This document shows positions 33,572-43,075 of a DNA stretch of 64,000 nucleotides, piece after piece. The translations under genes were made by a program, and so were the position numbers. Origin of the DNA: Mucilaginibacter sp. OK098 (lineage in GTDB: Bacteria > Bacteroidota > Bacteroidia > Sphingobacteriales > Sphingobacteriaceae); NCBI RefSeq assembly GCF_900142915.1, contig NZ_FRCM01000010.1:62001-126000 (forward strand), read 5' to 3'. The notes below the pieces were generated by a model, which worked only from the letters and a program-made list of their open reading frames with translations, did not search any database and was not told the origin of the DNA. Within the stretch, counting starts at the first letter, position 1; each line of letters opens with the position of its first letter.

Positions 33572-36082
33572 ATGAGAACTCTCCTCCAAATAGTATTATT
33601 AATCTGTTTACTTACGCTGACGTCCTCCTCATTTTGTCAGGTTCAAGATTCGAGGGCAATATCATTCGATAAAAACTGGCGCTTCCGCAAAGACACATTA
33701 ACGGGTGCGGAACAACCTCAATATTCAGATAAGGGTTGGAGACTTTTAAATCTGCCACATGACTGGAGCATTGAAGATCTCCCAAATCAAAAGGAAGGGG
33801 AAGTTCAGGGGCCTTTTACCAAAGCATCTGTGGGCAAAGCCGCAACAGGATTTACTGAAGGAGGAATTGGATGGTATCGTAAATCCTTTATACTCGATAG
33901 GACTTACCATAGCAAAAACACTTACATCATTTTTGACGGGGTTTATATGGACGCCGATGTCTGGATCAACGGACATCATTTAGGAAATCATCCCTATGGC
34001 TATACGTCCTTTTCTTTTGATCTGACCAAATATTTGGAACCAGTCGGCAAACGTAACTTAATAGCCGTCCGTGCTAAGAATTTAGGCAAGAATAGTCGCT
34101 GGTATTCCGGCTCCGGTATTTACAGGCACGTATGGTTATTGCCGGTAAACCCGGTGCATACCAAACTTTGGGGAAATTACATCACCCTACCTGAAGCCTC
34201 AAAAGACAAGGCAACAATAGATATCCAAACATCGGTCGTGAATAAATCTTCAAAGGTTAAGCGTATTGGCGTTAAAGTCGAACTGATGAATCCGGTGGGC
34301 CAAGTTGTCGCTTCAAAAAATGAAGCGTTATCAATCCCGGCAGATTCCAGCGCAGATCTTACGCAAAAGTTATCTGTAACTAATCCCCGTTTATGGGATT
34401 TAGTTCACCCAATACTATATAAGGCCAGGGTTACACTGATCGATGGCGGCCAAACCATCGATCAGACAATCACTCCATTTGGCATTCGTAATCTGCAATT
34501 TGACGGACAAAAGGGGCTCTTATTGAACGGAGTTGCCATCAAATTGAAAGGCGGGTGTATTCATCATGATCTTGGCCCTTTGGGGGCAGCGAGTTTTGAC
34601 CGTGCTGAAGAAAGAAAAATAGAACTGATAAAAAACGCAGGGTACAACGCAATTCGTCTGAGTCATAACCCGGCTTCACCAGCATTGCTAAATGCCTGTG
34701 ACCGCCTGGGCATGCTGGTACTCGACGAGGCATTTGATATGTGGGAACTGCCTAAAAACCCTCAGGACTATCATCTCTATTTTAAAGATTGGTGGCAAAG
34801 AGATTTAACCTCCATGGTTTTGCAGGACAGGAACCATCCATCTGTGATCATGTGGAGCATAGGCAATGAGATTTACGAAGCGCCTGATACATCGGGCTAC
34901 CGGATTTCAAAAAGACTTTCGGACAAAGTAAGGCTACTCGACCCAGCCCGACCCGTAACAGATGCTATTGTTTTCCTGCCGCCATATACCAAAAAGCCGT
35001 GGAAGGATTACGAACCTCACGTGGCGAACCTTGATATCGATGGCTACAATTATTTCCTCGATAAATCCAATTATTTTCAAAGGGATAGCGCAACCCTCCA
35101 TCGATTTGAGACCGAACGCGCCAAAAACCCCAATAAATTGTATATGTCAACGGAATACCTTCCGGGCGCTGCACTGGAAAACTGGGAGGCAACTGAAAAA
35201 TATCCCTGGTTATTAGGTGGCTTTTGCTGGACGGCCATGGATTACATCGGCGAGGCCGGAATAGGTAAATCGATACTGGTTCCTGAATCTCAAAAGCTAC
35301 CAACGGGACTGATGGGCATGGGCTTGTTCTACCGCAACAACTGGCCGGTATTTAATGCCTATTGCGGCGATCTTAACCTGATTGGCGACCGCAAAGCGGA
35401 ATCCTATTATAAAAATGTGGTATGGCGCAACAGCGCGATAGAACTCCTGGTACATCGCCCGATCCCTGAGGGACAGAAGGAAGTGATAGCTACCTGGGGT
35501 ATGCCGGACGAAATCAAATCATGGACATGGCCCGGCCAGGAGGGCAAGAAAATGCAGGTTGACGTATATACGCGTAGCAAAACCGTAAAACTTGAACTAA
35601 ACGGGAAAGTGATCGCCGAGCAGACTGTTCCTGAAGGATCGATCACCGCGACATTCGAGGTCGAGTATCAGCCCGGAACATTGGTAGCTAAAAGTTATGA
35701 CAATGGAAAGGAAACCGGTTCAAGCGTATTATCGACCGCTGGCAGACCAACTGCAATCCGGCTTACTGCTGATCGTAAAATAATAAAGTCAAATCAGAAC
35801 GACCTTTCATTTATAAGTGTCCAGATTGTTGATAGCAAAGGCAATGTTGTTCCTTCAGTTGACGACACAGAAATCAATTTTAAACTTTCAGGCAATGCGA
35901 CGATTGCTGCCGTTGGGAACGGCAACCCATCAGATATGTCCAGTTTTCAGCAGCCGCATAAAAAGGTTTATCAGGGCAGAGCACAGGTGATCCTAAAGTC
36001 ATCATCCAAACGAGGCCTTGCGACTTTAACAGCCTCGGCTCCCGGATTAAAAGAAAATACTATTCAAATAAAAATCAATTAA
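33572..36082 (+). CDS. Secreted GH2 beta-galactosidase-like enzyme
   Basis: This 836-residue protein has a signal peptide (1-22) and the GH2 layout: sugar-binding domain with WYRKSFIL and DGVYMDADVWINGHHLGNHPYGYT, immunoglobulin-like domain, then the barrel. SIGNEIYEA gives the acid/base Glu433 and MSTEYLPG the nucleophile Glu528. Further beta domains follow, including an invasin-like C-terminal domain from about 730. It should cleave beta-galactosides or related linkages in the periplasm. It is the first gene of a four-gene operon and lies under two operators. Confidence 0.93.
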   Translation: MRTLLQIVLLICLLTLTSSSFCQVQDSRAISFDKNWRFRKDTLTGAEQPQYSDKGWRLLNLPHDWSIEDLPNQKEGEVQGPFTKASVGKAATGFTEGGIGWYRKSFILDRTYHSKNTYIIFDGVYMDADVWINGHHLGNHPYGYTSFSFDLTKYLEPVGKRNLIAVRAKNLGKNSRWYSGSGIYRHVWLLPVNPVHTKLWGNYITLPEASKDKATIDIQTSVVNKSSKVKRIGVKVELMNPVGQVVASKNEALSIPADSSADLTQKLSVTNPRLWDLVHPILYKARVTLIDGGQTIDQTITPFGIRNLQFDGQKGLLLNGVAIKLKGGCIHHDLGPLGAASFDRAEERKIELIKNAGYNAIRLSHNPASPALLNACDRLGMLVLDEAFDMWELPKNPQDYHLYFKDWWQRDLTSMVLQDRNHPSVIMWSIGNEIYEAPDTSGYRISKRLSDKVRLLDPARPVTDAIVFLPPYTKKPWKDYEPHVANLDIDGYNYFLDKSNYFQRDSATLHRFETERAKNPNKLYMSTEYLPGAALENWEATEKYPWLLGGFCWTAMDYIGEAGIGKSILVPESQKLPTGLMGMGLFYRNNWPVFNAYCGDLNLIGDRKAESYYKNVVWRNSAIELLVHRPIPEGQKEVIATWGMPDEIKSWTWPGQEGKKMQVDVYTRSKTVKLELNGKVIAEQTVPEGSITATFEVEYQPGTLVAKSYDNGKETGSSVLSTAGRPTAIRLTADRKIIKSNQNDLSFISVQIVDSKGNVVPSVDDTEINFKLSGNATIAAVGNGNPSDMSSFQQPHKKVYQGRAQVILKSSSKRGLATLTASAPGLKENTIQIKIN

Positions 36083-36101
36083 ACATAAAAAATAAAAGAT
36101 C

Positions 36102-36479
36102 ATGAAAAAGTTAAGCTTCGTTTTTACAGTAATTATCGGACTATTTATCTCCGTAAATGTTAACGCTCAAACCAAACCGGATTATTATCCAGGCAAGTGG
36201 AATGTCCTTGTGATGGGCACCCCTAACGGCGATTCTAAAATGACTTTCATTCTCGAAAGGAAGGATGGTAAGTTAACCGGCGCTGTACAGGATTCAACAG
36301 GTAAGGAAATAACTAAAATTACTTCTATAGAAGAAAAAGATAAAACCATAACAGCGGCGTTCACCATCCAGAGCTATGACGTTACACTTTCGCTTGACCC
36401 GGTAGATGACGACCATGTAAAAGGCAGCCTGATGGGCATGTTCGATGCTAAAGGCGTACGTGTAAAGGAAAATAAATAA
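36102..36479 (+). CDS. Small secreted protein of the GH operon
   Basis: The 125-residue protein has a signal peptide (about 1-22, ending NAQ). A short all-beta domain follows (GKWNVLVMGTPNGDSKMTFI, repeated Gly-Lys turns), like the small secreted lipocalin-like proteins often found with Bacteroidota glycosidases. It is 19 bases after GH2 and 35 bases before the first GH3 gene. The function is unknown; binding of a product or stabilising the enzymes is possible. Confidence 0.75.
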   Translation: MKKLSFVFTVIIGLFISVNVNAQTKPDYYPGKWNVLVMGTPNGDSKMTFILERKDGKLTGAVQDSTGKEITKITSIEEKDKTITAAFTIQSYDVTLSLDPVDDDHVKGSLMGMFDAKGVRVKENK

Positions 36480-36514
36480 CCTAAATAATTTAACCATATT
36501 CCTAAGTAGTTACC

Positions 36515-38815
36515 ATGGAGACTGTACAGTTTCGTCAAGTTATTGCCGTTGCCTTCTTATTGGTTGGCCATACCGCATTTCCACAGGAAAAGTTACCTCA
36601 ACTGGGTCATGCCCCGGTTAGCGAGATCATTAAGTTAATGACACTTAAGGAAAAAGCGTCTATAGTCGCCGGAACCGGCATGCGCTTCCAGGGCCATGGC
36701 GCTGTCATTGGAGAAGCAGACGGACGTGTACCGGGTGCTGCCGGAAATACCATGAGCATTACCCGTTTTGGCATTCCGGGTACGGTTCTTTCTGACGGGC
36801 CTGCCGGAGTACGTATCGATCCTTTTCGCAAAGGTGATAGTACGAAATCTTATTATGCGACGGCCTGGCCGGTTGGCACCTTACTGGCTTCTTCATGGGA
36901 CACGGCTTTGGTTAAAAAGGTTGGCGTAGGATTTGGTAATGAAATTAAAGAGTATGGCATAGATGTGATCCTGGCACCAGGTATGAACATTCAGCGCAAC
37001 CTATTGAATGGCCGCAACTTCGAATATTTTTCGGAGGACCCCTATGTTTCCGGATATATGGCAGCGGCTATGGTAAATGGCATCCAATCAAACGGGGTAG
37101 GAACCTCTATAAAGCATTTCGCAGCTAACAACCAGGAGAGCAACCGTAATGCGGTAAATGCAATCATCAGTGAGCGGGCCCTTAGGGAGTTATACTTGCG
37201 TAGCTTTGAGATCGCTGTCAAGCGGTCGCAGCCTACGACGGTGATGAGTTCCTATAATAAGATCAATGGAACGTATACTTCTGAAAGCAATGACTTGCTG
37301 ACAAAGATACTACGGGAAGAATGGGGATTTAAAGGCATGGTAATGACGGACTGGTTCGGCGGTAAAGATCCTGTTGCTCAAATGAAAGCCGGAAATGACC
37401 TGCTTGAACCAGGTACACCCTGGCAGCAACAAGCTATTATTGACGCCGTAAAAAATGGAACGTTAGATGTCAAAGTGCTCGATCAAAATGTGGAGCGGGT
37501 ATTATTGTACATCCTAAAAACTCCTTCGTTCAGAAAATATCAATATTCTAACACCCCCGATCTTAAGTCACATGCAACCTTATCCAGGAATGCGGCAGCA
37601 GACGGCATGGTGCTATTAAAAAATGACAATTCCGCTCTTCCGCTAACCAAAAACCAGAAAGTGGCATTGTTTGGTATCGGATGTTACAAACCGGTGATTG
37701 GTGGAACAGGAAGCGGAGCCGTTGTGGTAGCTTACACTGTTGCTCTTGAAAAGGGCCTTTCCCAAATCGGCTATGTGCCCGATACAGCTCTGAAAACAAT
37801 TTACGTTAGCCAGATCAAAGCTGACCTGAAAACGCACCCCGAAAAAAACATGGTATTAGGTAGCCCGCATTTGGTGCCGGAGCCTGAATTAAGAGCGACA
37901 GATATCAACTCAGCAGCAGACCATGATGATATCGGTATTTTTACCATAAGGCGAAACGCAGGTGAAGGCGCTGATCGAAAAGTCGAAGATTTTTATCTTT
38001 CAGAAGCCGAGAAAACACAACTAAAAGCTGTGGGTGATGCTTTCCACGCCAAAGGGAAAAAGATAATAGTTGTATTGAATATTGGTGGCGCCATAGAAAT
38101 GGAAAGCTGGAGCAAAAATGTTGATGCCATTTTATTAGCCTGGCAACCCGGACTGGAAGCAGGAAACGCTATTGCCGATGTTTTGAGCGGAGGGGTTGAT
38201 CCATCAGGTAAGCTGGCAACAACTTTCCCGGTTAAATATGAAGATGAGCCATCTGCAAAAAGTTTTCCGGGTACACCCGCTAACCGTCCGGCTGAAAGTA
38301 TATACGATGAAGGAATATATGTTGGTTACCGGTATTTTAATACATTCAGCGTAAAGACCTCATATCCGTTTGGCTATGGCCTAAGCTATACGAAATTTAC
38401 TTACAGCAATCTAAAGTTAAGCGCGGTGGCATTCAGCAAAAAAATGACTGTAACAGTTACTGTTACCAATACAGGGAAAGTTGTGGGTAAAGAGGTTGTG
38501 CAACTTTATTTAAGCGCCCCGCATAAAACATTGGACAAACCTTCAGAGGAATTGAAGGGATTTGGCAAAACAAGGTTACTTCAGCCTGGTGCCTCACAAA
38601 CACTCACTTTTACAATTGATCCTAAAAATCTTGCTTCTTTTAATACAGAAAAGTCAAGCTGGATAGCTGATGCCGGAAAGTACACCGTAAAGATCGGAGC
38701 TTCGAGCGAGGATATCAGAATGACTAAGTCATTTGCATTAGCTAAAACCTTGATCGTTGAAAAGGATCATAAAGCAATTGTTCCACAGGTCACCATCAAA
38801 GAATTAAAAAATTAA
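36515..38815 (+). CDS. GH3 beta-glycosidase, first copy
   Basis: The 766-residue protein has an N-terminal signal (about 1-23, ending AFPQ) and the GH3 barrel with LAPGMNIQRNLLNGRNFEYF, GTSIKHFAANNQE and GMVMTDWFGG, where Asp279 is the expected nucleophile. The C-terminal alpha/beta domain has the acid/base region around RNAGEGADR, and a fibronectin III-like domain ends the protein. It shares much sequence with the next gene, so the two arose by duplication. The likely role is removal of terminal beta-glucosyl or beta-xylosyl units. Confidence 0.92.
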   Translation: METVQFRQVIAVAFLLVGHTAFPQEKLPQLGHAPVSEIIKLMTLKEKASIVAGTGMRFQGHGAVIGEADGRVPGAAGNTMSITRFGIPGTVLSDGPAGVRIDPFRKGDSTKSYYATAWPVGTLLASSWDTALVKKVGVGFGNEIKEYGIDVILAPGMNIQRNLLNGRNFEYFSEDPYVSGYMAAAMVNGIQSNGVGTSIKHFAANNQESNRNAVNAIISERALRELYLRSFEIAVKRSQPTTVMSSYNKINGTYTSESNDLLTKILREEWGFKGMVMTDWFGGKDPVAQMKAGNDLLEPGTPWQQQAIIDAVKNGTLDVKVLDQNVERVLLYILKTPSFRKYQYSNTPDLKSHATLSRNAAADGMVLLKNDNSALPLTKNQKVALFGIGCYKPVIGGTGSGAVVVAYTVALEKGLSQIGYVPDTALKTIYVSQIKADLKTHPEKNMVLGSPHLVPEPELRATDINSAADHDDIGIFTIRRNAGEGADRKVEDFYLSEAEKTQLKAVGDAFHAKGKKIIVVLNIGGAIEMESWSKNVDAILLAWQPGLEAGNAIADVLSGGVDPSGKLATTFPVKYEDEPSAKSFPGTPANRPAESIYDEGIYVGYRYFNTFSVKTSYPFGYGLSYTKFTYSNLKLSAVAFSKKMTVTVTVTNTGKVVGKEVVQLYLSAPHKTLDKPSEELKGFGKTRLLQPGASQTLTFTIDPKNLASFNTEKSSWIADAGKYTVKIGASSEDIRMTKSFALAKTLIVEKDHKAIVPQVTIKELKN

Positions 38816-38819
38816 AAAA

Positions 38820-41198
38820 ATGATACCATCAAAAAAATTATCACCCAATATCCTCTTGCTTTTATGCGTCTGCGGATTTTCGTTATCAGTTCGGGGACAG
38901 CAATCAACAAAGTTGCCACAGTTAGGAAAGTCTTCTGTAAAGGAAGTGATTGCCGCTATGACGCTTGAGGAAAAAGCATCGTTGGTTGTGGGCGGAGGAC
39001 TCAATATCCCTCCTGCGATGAGGAAGAATAAAATGTTTGCTGGCATGGTTGCACAGCCAGGTACTTTAGCAGCAAATACGGTTAATCCAGTGCCAGGTAC
39101 TGCCGGAAACACGATTGCGATACCAAGGCTGGGCATACCCTGTATCGTGGTAAACGATGGCCCCGCAGGCTTACGCATGATAGGGGGCTTTGGGGGGCAA
39201 AAGTATGAATGCACGGCGTTCCCGGTAGGGACTCTGTTAGCATCAAGTTGGGATAAAGACCTGATTTTTAAGACCGGGCAAGCGTATGGCAATGACGTAT
39301 TGGAATATGGGGTCGATATATTGCTCGCTCCTGGCATGAACATACAGCGAAATCCGTTATGCGGCAGGAATTTCGAATACTATTCTGAAGACCCATTGTT
39401 ATCAGGCACCATAGCTGCCGCCATGGTAAACGGCATACAGTCGCAGGGTGTAGGCGTATCCATAAAACATTTTGCTGCGAACAATCAGGAGACAGACCGT
39501 CAAACCGTAAATACGATTGTAAGCCAACGGGCACTTCGCGAAATATATCTTGAAGGTTTCAGAGTCGCATCCAGGGAATCACACCCATGGACCGTCATGT
39601 CCTCCTACAATTTACTAAACGGGAAATACACATCCGAAAACTACGATCTGCTAACTACAGTATTAAGAAAAGAGTGGGGCTACAACGGGCTTGTGATGAG
39701 CGATTGGGGTGCCGGAAAAGACGCGGTTGCACAGATGAAAGCAGGCAACGATTTGCTGATGCCCGGCCCTAACCAGGTTAACATCATTATACAGGCAGTA
39801 AAGAACGGTAAACTGGATGAGAAGGTGCTGGACAGAAATGTGGAAGATATCCTTAATCTTATCGTTAAGACACCCCGTTTCAAAAACTACAAGTATTCAA
39901 ATAAGCCTAATACAGTAGCAAATGCTGCAATGTCGCGAAAGGCAGCTACCGAGGGAATGATCTTATTGAAAAACTCCGATAGTGCGCTTCCGTTTGCGGA
40001 AAAAATTAAAAGCGTTGCGCTTTTTGGCAATACTTCCTATCAGGCGTACATAGGCGGTTCAGGGAGCGGTTATGTGGCCGTAGCTTATTCTGTAAATTTA
40101 ATAGATGGCTTAAAAAATGCTGGTTATGTGACCGACGAATCCCTGAAAGAAAAATACAAGACCTATATGACGGAAAATGCTCCCAAAGGTGGCGATATGA
40201 TCGCGAACATAATGGGTGGCAAAAAACGTGCGCCTGAGATGCCCGTAACAGATTCGCTGGCTGAAGAAATGGCTGGGAAATACGATATAGCGATTTTTAC
40301 AGTTGGACGCAACTCGGGAGAGGGTGAAGACAGAAAGCTGGATAACGATTTTAATCTTTCGAATTCTGAAACGGCTTCAATAAACACTATTTGCAAGGCA
40401 TTTCATGCCAAAGGAAAAAAGGTTATTGCCGTGCTTAACATTGGCGGGGTTATCGAAACTGCAAGTTGGAGAAGCAAACCGGACGCCATATTGCTCGCCT
40501 GGCAGCCAGGTCTCGAAGCGGGAAACGCTATAGCAGATTTACTCAGTGGAAAAGTAAATCCTTCAGGTAAACTGGCGCAAACCTTCCCGGTATCTTATGC
40601 CGATGTTCCATCGGTGAAGAACTTTCCCGGTATTGAAGTAAAAGGTGATTCGACCATAAAAAGAAAAGTGGTGTATGAAGAAGGTATTTACGTAGGCTAC
40701 CGCTATTATAACACCTTTAAGGTGAAACCTGCCTATGAATTTGGCTACGGTTTATCTTATACCAATTTTACCTATAGCAACCTCAAATTGAGTTCAACTT
40801 TATTCACCGGTAAGATCGCGATGAGTGTTGACGTAAAAAATACAGGAAAAATTGCCGGAAAAGAAGTTGTACAGGTTTACCTGAAAGCACCCAAAGGAGA
40901 TTTGGATAAACCTGCGGAAGAATTGAAAGGGTTTGCTAAAACCGGATTATTAAAACCAGGCGAATTGCAGACACTCACTTTTACTATTAATGCTAAAGAC
41001 CTTGCTTCGTTCAACACAGTGCAATCGGCCTGGGTCGCCGATCCAGGACGATATGAAATAAAGATCGGCGCTTCCATCGAGGATATTAAACAAACTATGT
41101 CGTTTACATTGAATAAAAGAACGATCGTTGAAAAAGTTACCAGGGTGCTGATGCCTCCAATCGCCGTTGCTGAGCTGAAAAACAGAAATCAAGAATAA
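38820..41198 (+). CDS. GH3 beta-glycosidase, second copy
   Basis: The 792-residue paralogue starts 4 bases after the first GH3 stop. It has a signal peptide, the same barrel blocks (LAPGMNIQRNPLCGRNFEYY, GVSIKHFAANNQE) and GLVMSDWGAG with Asp295 as expected nucleophile. The acid/base region is RNSGEGEDR, and the end is fibronectin III-like. It differs from copy 1 mainly in loops (for example an extra Gly-rich stretch near residue 125), so substrate ranges probably differ. This is the last GH gene of the operon. Confidence 0.92.
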   Translation: MIPSKKLSPNILLLLCVCGFSLSVRGQQSTKLPQLGKSSVKEVIAAMTLEEKASLVVGGGLNIPPAMRKNKMFAGMVAQPGTLAANTVNPVPGTAGNTIAIPRLGIPCIVVNDGPAGLRMIGGFGGQKYECTAFPVGTLLASSWDKDLIFKTGQAYGNDVLEYGVDILLAPGMNIQRNPLCGRNFEYYSEDPLLSGTIAAAMVNGIQSQGVGVSIKHFAANNQETDRQTVNTIVSQRALREIYLEGFRVASRESHPWTVMSSYNLLNGKYTSENYDLLTTVLRKEWGYNGLVMSDWGAGKDAVAQMKAGNDLLMPGPNQVNIIIQAVKNGKLDEKVLDRNVEDILNLIVKTPRFKNYKYSNKPNTVANAAMSRKAATEGMILLKNSDSALPFAEKIKSVALFGNTSYQAYIGGSGSGYVAVAYSVNLIDGLKNAGYVTDESLKEKYKTYMTENAPKGGDMIANIMGGKKRAPEMPVTDSLAEEMAGKYDIAIFTVGRNSGEGEDRKLDNDFNLSNSETASINTICKAFHAKGKKVIAVLNIGGVIETASWRSKPDAILLAWQPGLEAGNAIADLLSGKVNPSGKLAQTFPVSYADVPSVKNFPGIEVKGDSTIKRKVVYEEGIYVGYRYYNTFKVKPAYEFGYGLSYTNFTYSNLKLSSTLFTGKIAMSVDVKNTGKIAGKEVVQVYLKAPKGDLDKPAEELKGFAKTGLLKPGELQTLTFTINAKDLASFNTVQSAWVADPGRYEIKIGASIEDIKQTMSFTLNKRTIVEKVTRVLMPPIAVAELKNRNQE

Positions 41199-41375
41199 CG
41201 GAAATGAAAGCTGAGAACAAAGAAAATGGGTGCATAACTTTCTTCGAGATAAGGCTAAGTTCATATTCGACTATTGAATACAAAGAACCTGTGCCTACCG
41301 GATGTGACCATTAATTAACTGGATAAAAAATGTAAGTTTAAGCATTCTTAGTGGACAACTAATTAAAGAAAGCAA

Positions 41376-42155
41376 ATGGGTAAAACGTTGAAAAAACCTG
41401 CTCATAAAGTAAATGCTATAATCATCTGCAAAAACTGCGGTAACGAAGTATCTGACAATTTTTGTAGTAGCTGTGGACAACGGGCAGACACCCACAAACT
41501 GAATATGCATTTTATTTTGCATGATCTGCAACATGGACTGTTTCATTTTGATAAAGGGGTTTTGTACACTGCCAAGCAGCTTCTGACGAGACCCGGCCAC
41601 ACTATCCGCGAGTTTTTGGAAGGAAAAAGAGTCAGGCATTTTCAGCCACTATCCTTTGTTATTGTGCTTGCCACGTTTTATGGATTAGTTTGGCACTACT
41701 TAATTTTCGACCGCCTTCACAAGAGTCTAATTGAGCCCAGGGACGACCTAACCGGGGCTGGCGTGAAAATTGTGGCCTGGATGACTGAGCATTTTGCTTT
41801 TGACGGCCTAATCTTGATCATAATGAGCACCTTGGTTTCCTATGTCATTTTTAAAAAACAAAAATATAATCTTGTAGAACACCTCGTTTTGAATACATAC
41901 TTAATGGGATTATTTTTAATCGTTAGTCTACTCGTCTTCCCGATCGTTTATATTTTCGGTGACCCAGTAACTCTCCAATATGGCATAGTTCAGCAAAGCT
42001 TTCTACTCGTTTTAATGTGCTGGTGTTATACCCAGTTCTTCAAAAATACTTCGAAAGCTAGGGTAATCGGCCTCACTTTAGTTGGCTTCTTTATTATTTC
42101 GCTTCTCAACTTGGCTATCGGCTATTTTGCCGCTTGGATTGTAACGCAATTTTAG
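41376..42155 (+). CDS. DUF3667 membrane protein with zinc ribbon
   Basis: The 259-residue protein begins with a zinc ribbon (CKNCG then CSSCG, residues 17-35), followed by LLTRPGHTIREFLEGKRVRHFQPLSF, the hallmark of DUF3667, and about five membrane segments. The function is unknown. It is 177 bases after the GH operon and is followed by a long spacer of repeats, so it may be the last cargo gene of this segment. Confidence 0.85.
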   Translation: MGKTLKKPAHKVNAIIICKNCGNEVSDNFCSSCGQRADTHKLNMHFILHDLQHGLFHFDKGVLYTAKQLLTRPGHTIREFLEGKRVRHFQPLSFVIVLATFYGLVWHYLIFDRLHKSLIEPRDDLTGAGVKIVAWMTEHFAFDGLILIIMSTLVSYVIFKKQKYNLVEHLVLNTYLMGLFLIVSLLVFPIVYIFGDPVTLQYGIVQQSFLLVLMCWCYTQFFKNTSKARVIGLTLVGFFIISLLNLAIGYFAAWIVTQF

Positions 42156-42484
42156 CGGTAGAAATAAAAAATGAAGTATTGCAAAACCAACGATAAAAGA
42201 TCTATGAAAATGGCTTCAATTATTCATTTGATTTGTGGCAAAGTGGGTCTCCAAGGGGATTGACCCCTCTGAATTTCATTTTAGACTGCTGGCAAAATCT
42301 GCAAACTAGTAAGTAAATGGTTCGAGTTTGGTACTGCTGGGGCTCGTGTTTTGTCAGCCGGACGTTTAACCGTTTTGAACTTTATCACGACTTTATCTGA
42401 AATTAAAAAGGCTTTACAGTGTTTTCGTAAGGCTCTGATAATAGCGCTTGAGAAATTTTTTGTTATTGACATGGTTTTCGCGTT
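42156..42484. other. Spacer, no convincing gene
   Basis: An antisense reading frame at 42281-42514 and a sense one at 42351-42545 overlap the repeat and have poor composition. GGTTCGAGTTTGGTAC at 42320 resembles the T-arm-like motifs. No gene is supported. Confidence 0.4.
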
Positions 42485-42608
42485 GGTTCGAATTTGCCCC
42501 ACGACCGTACTCAAATTCGAGCAATTTTTTTCAAGTCAGCTATAAAGTTATTTGAAAATAGACCTATGACCGACCCAAAAAGCCTCTCATGAAAATGAGA
42601 GGCTTTTT
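42485..42608 (+). repeat. Island repeat copy A, with terminator
   Basis: It begins GGTTCGAATTTG, contains AAATTCGAGCAATTTTTTTC and TCAGCTATAAA (42536-42546), and ends in a perfect hairpin AAGCCTCTCAT / ATGAGAGGCTT with a T-run (42580-42608). Copies B (51445-51568) and C (57560-57695) keep this order and spacing. Confidence 0.7.
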
Positions 42609-42722
42609 TATTATCTGATTATCAGTAAGTTACAATTTAATTAATAACAATCTATAAAAATTGTCATTAGCTATCAAAAACATTTATTTATCTGTTAGCC
42701 AATATATTAAGGTCTAATTTTC

Positions 42723-42736
42723 GGTTCGAGCCCCAT
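42723..42736 (+). other. T-arm-like motif, second copy
   Basis: GGTTCGAGCCCCAT matches 32444-32457 exactly. Here GCCCCAT can also pair with ATGGGGC at 42749-42755. The counterpart after repeat copy B (TTCGGGCCCCAAT at 51678) is degenerate. Confidence 0.4.
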
Positions 42737-42833
42737 TATTGTCCTTTATGGGGCAAATATTAAGAGTGGATTTTTGGCTATTTAAATAATTATAAATGTG
42801 TGCGTTATGGATTTAAATAGGGTTCGATGTCAA

Positions 42834-43058
42834 TTACTCACTTTTTGGCGTTTTATCATCTAACAGTATACTTAGCGTAATCTCAGCCATCTTGTACATG
42901 AAATCGAGCACTTTTTGTGCTTGCTCAATAGTAAGAGTTTCGCCTTCTTTTTTCATTAGTTCGACAACTTCCTCTGGAGTAACTTTTCTTTTTTCCATTA
43001 AGATAATCGATTGATGCCGATAGTCCCTAATCTTTTGAGGTACATTTATATTAGACAA
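42834..43058 (-). CDS. Small helical protein, 74 residues
   Basis: I do not recognise a family. The sequence includes VTPEEVVELMKKEGETLTIE and QAQKVLDFMYKMAEITLSIL, so it is probably all helical, with a possible regulatory or toxin-antitoxin-like size. A decayed copy with a nonsense change is at 51728-51880, which shows that it was once duplicated with the flanking repeat. The next minus-strand gene upstream begins 18 bases from its neighbour TolC, but direction and spacing do not prove an operon. Confidence 0.6.
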   Translation of the reverse strand: MSNINVPQKIRDYRHQSIILMEKRKVTPEEVVELMKKEGETLTIEQAQKVLDFMYKMAEITLSILLDDKTPKSE

Positions 43059-43075
43059 TCTTTAATATCAATTAA

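Noticed and set aside
42351..42545. 64-residue plus-strand ORF
   Set aside because: It runs into repeat copy A and lacks a plausible start region.
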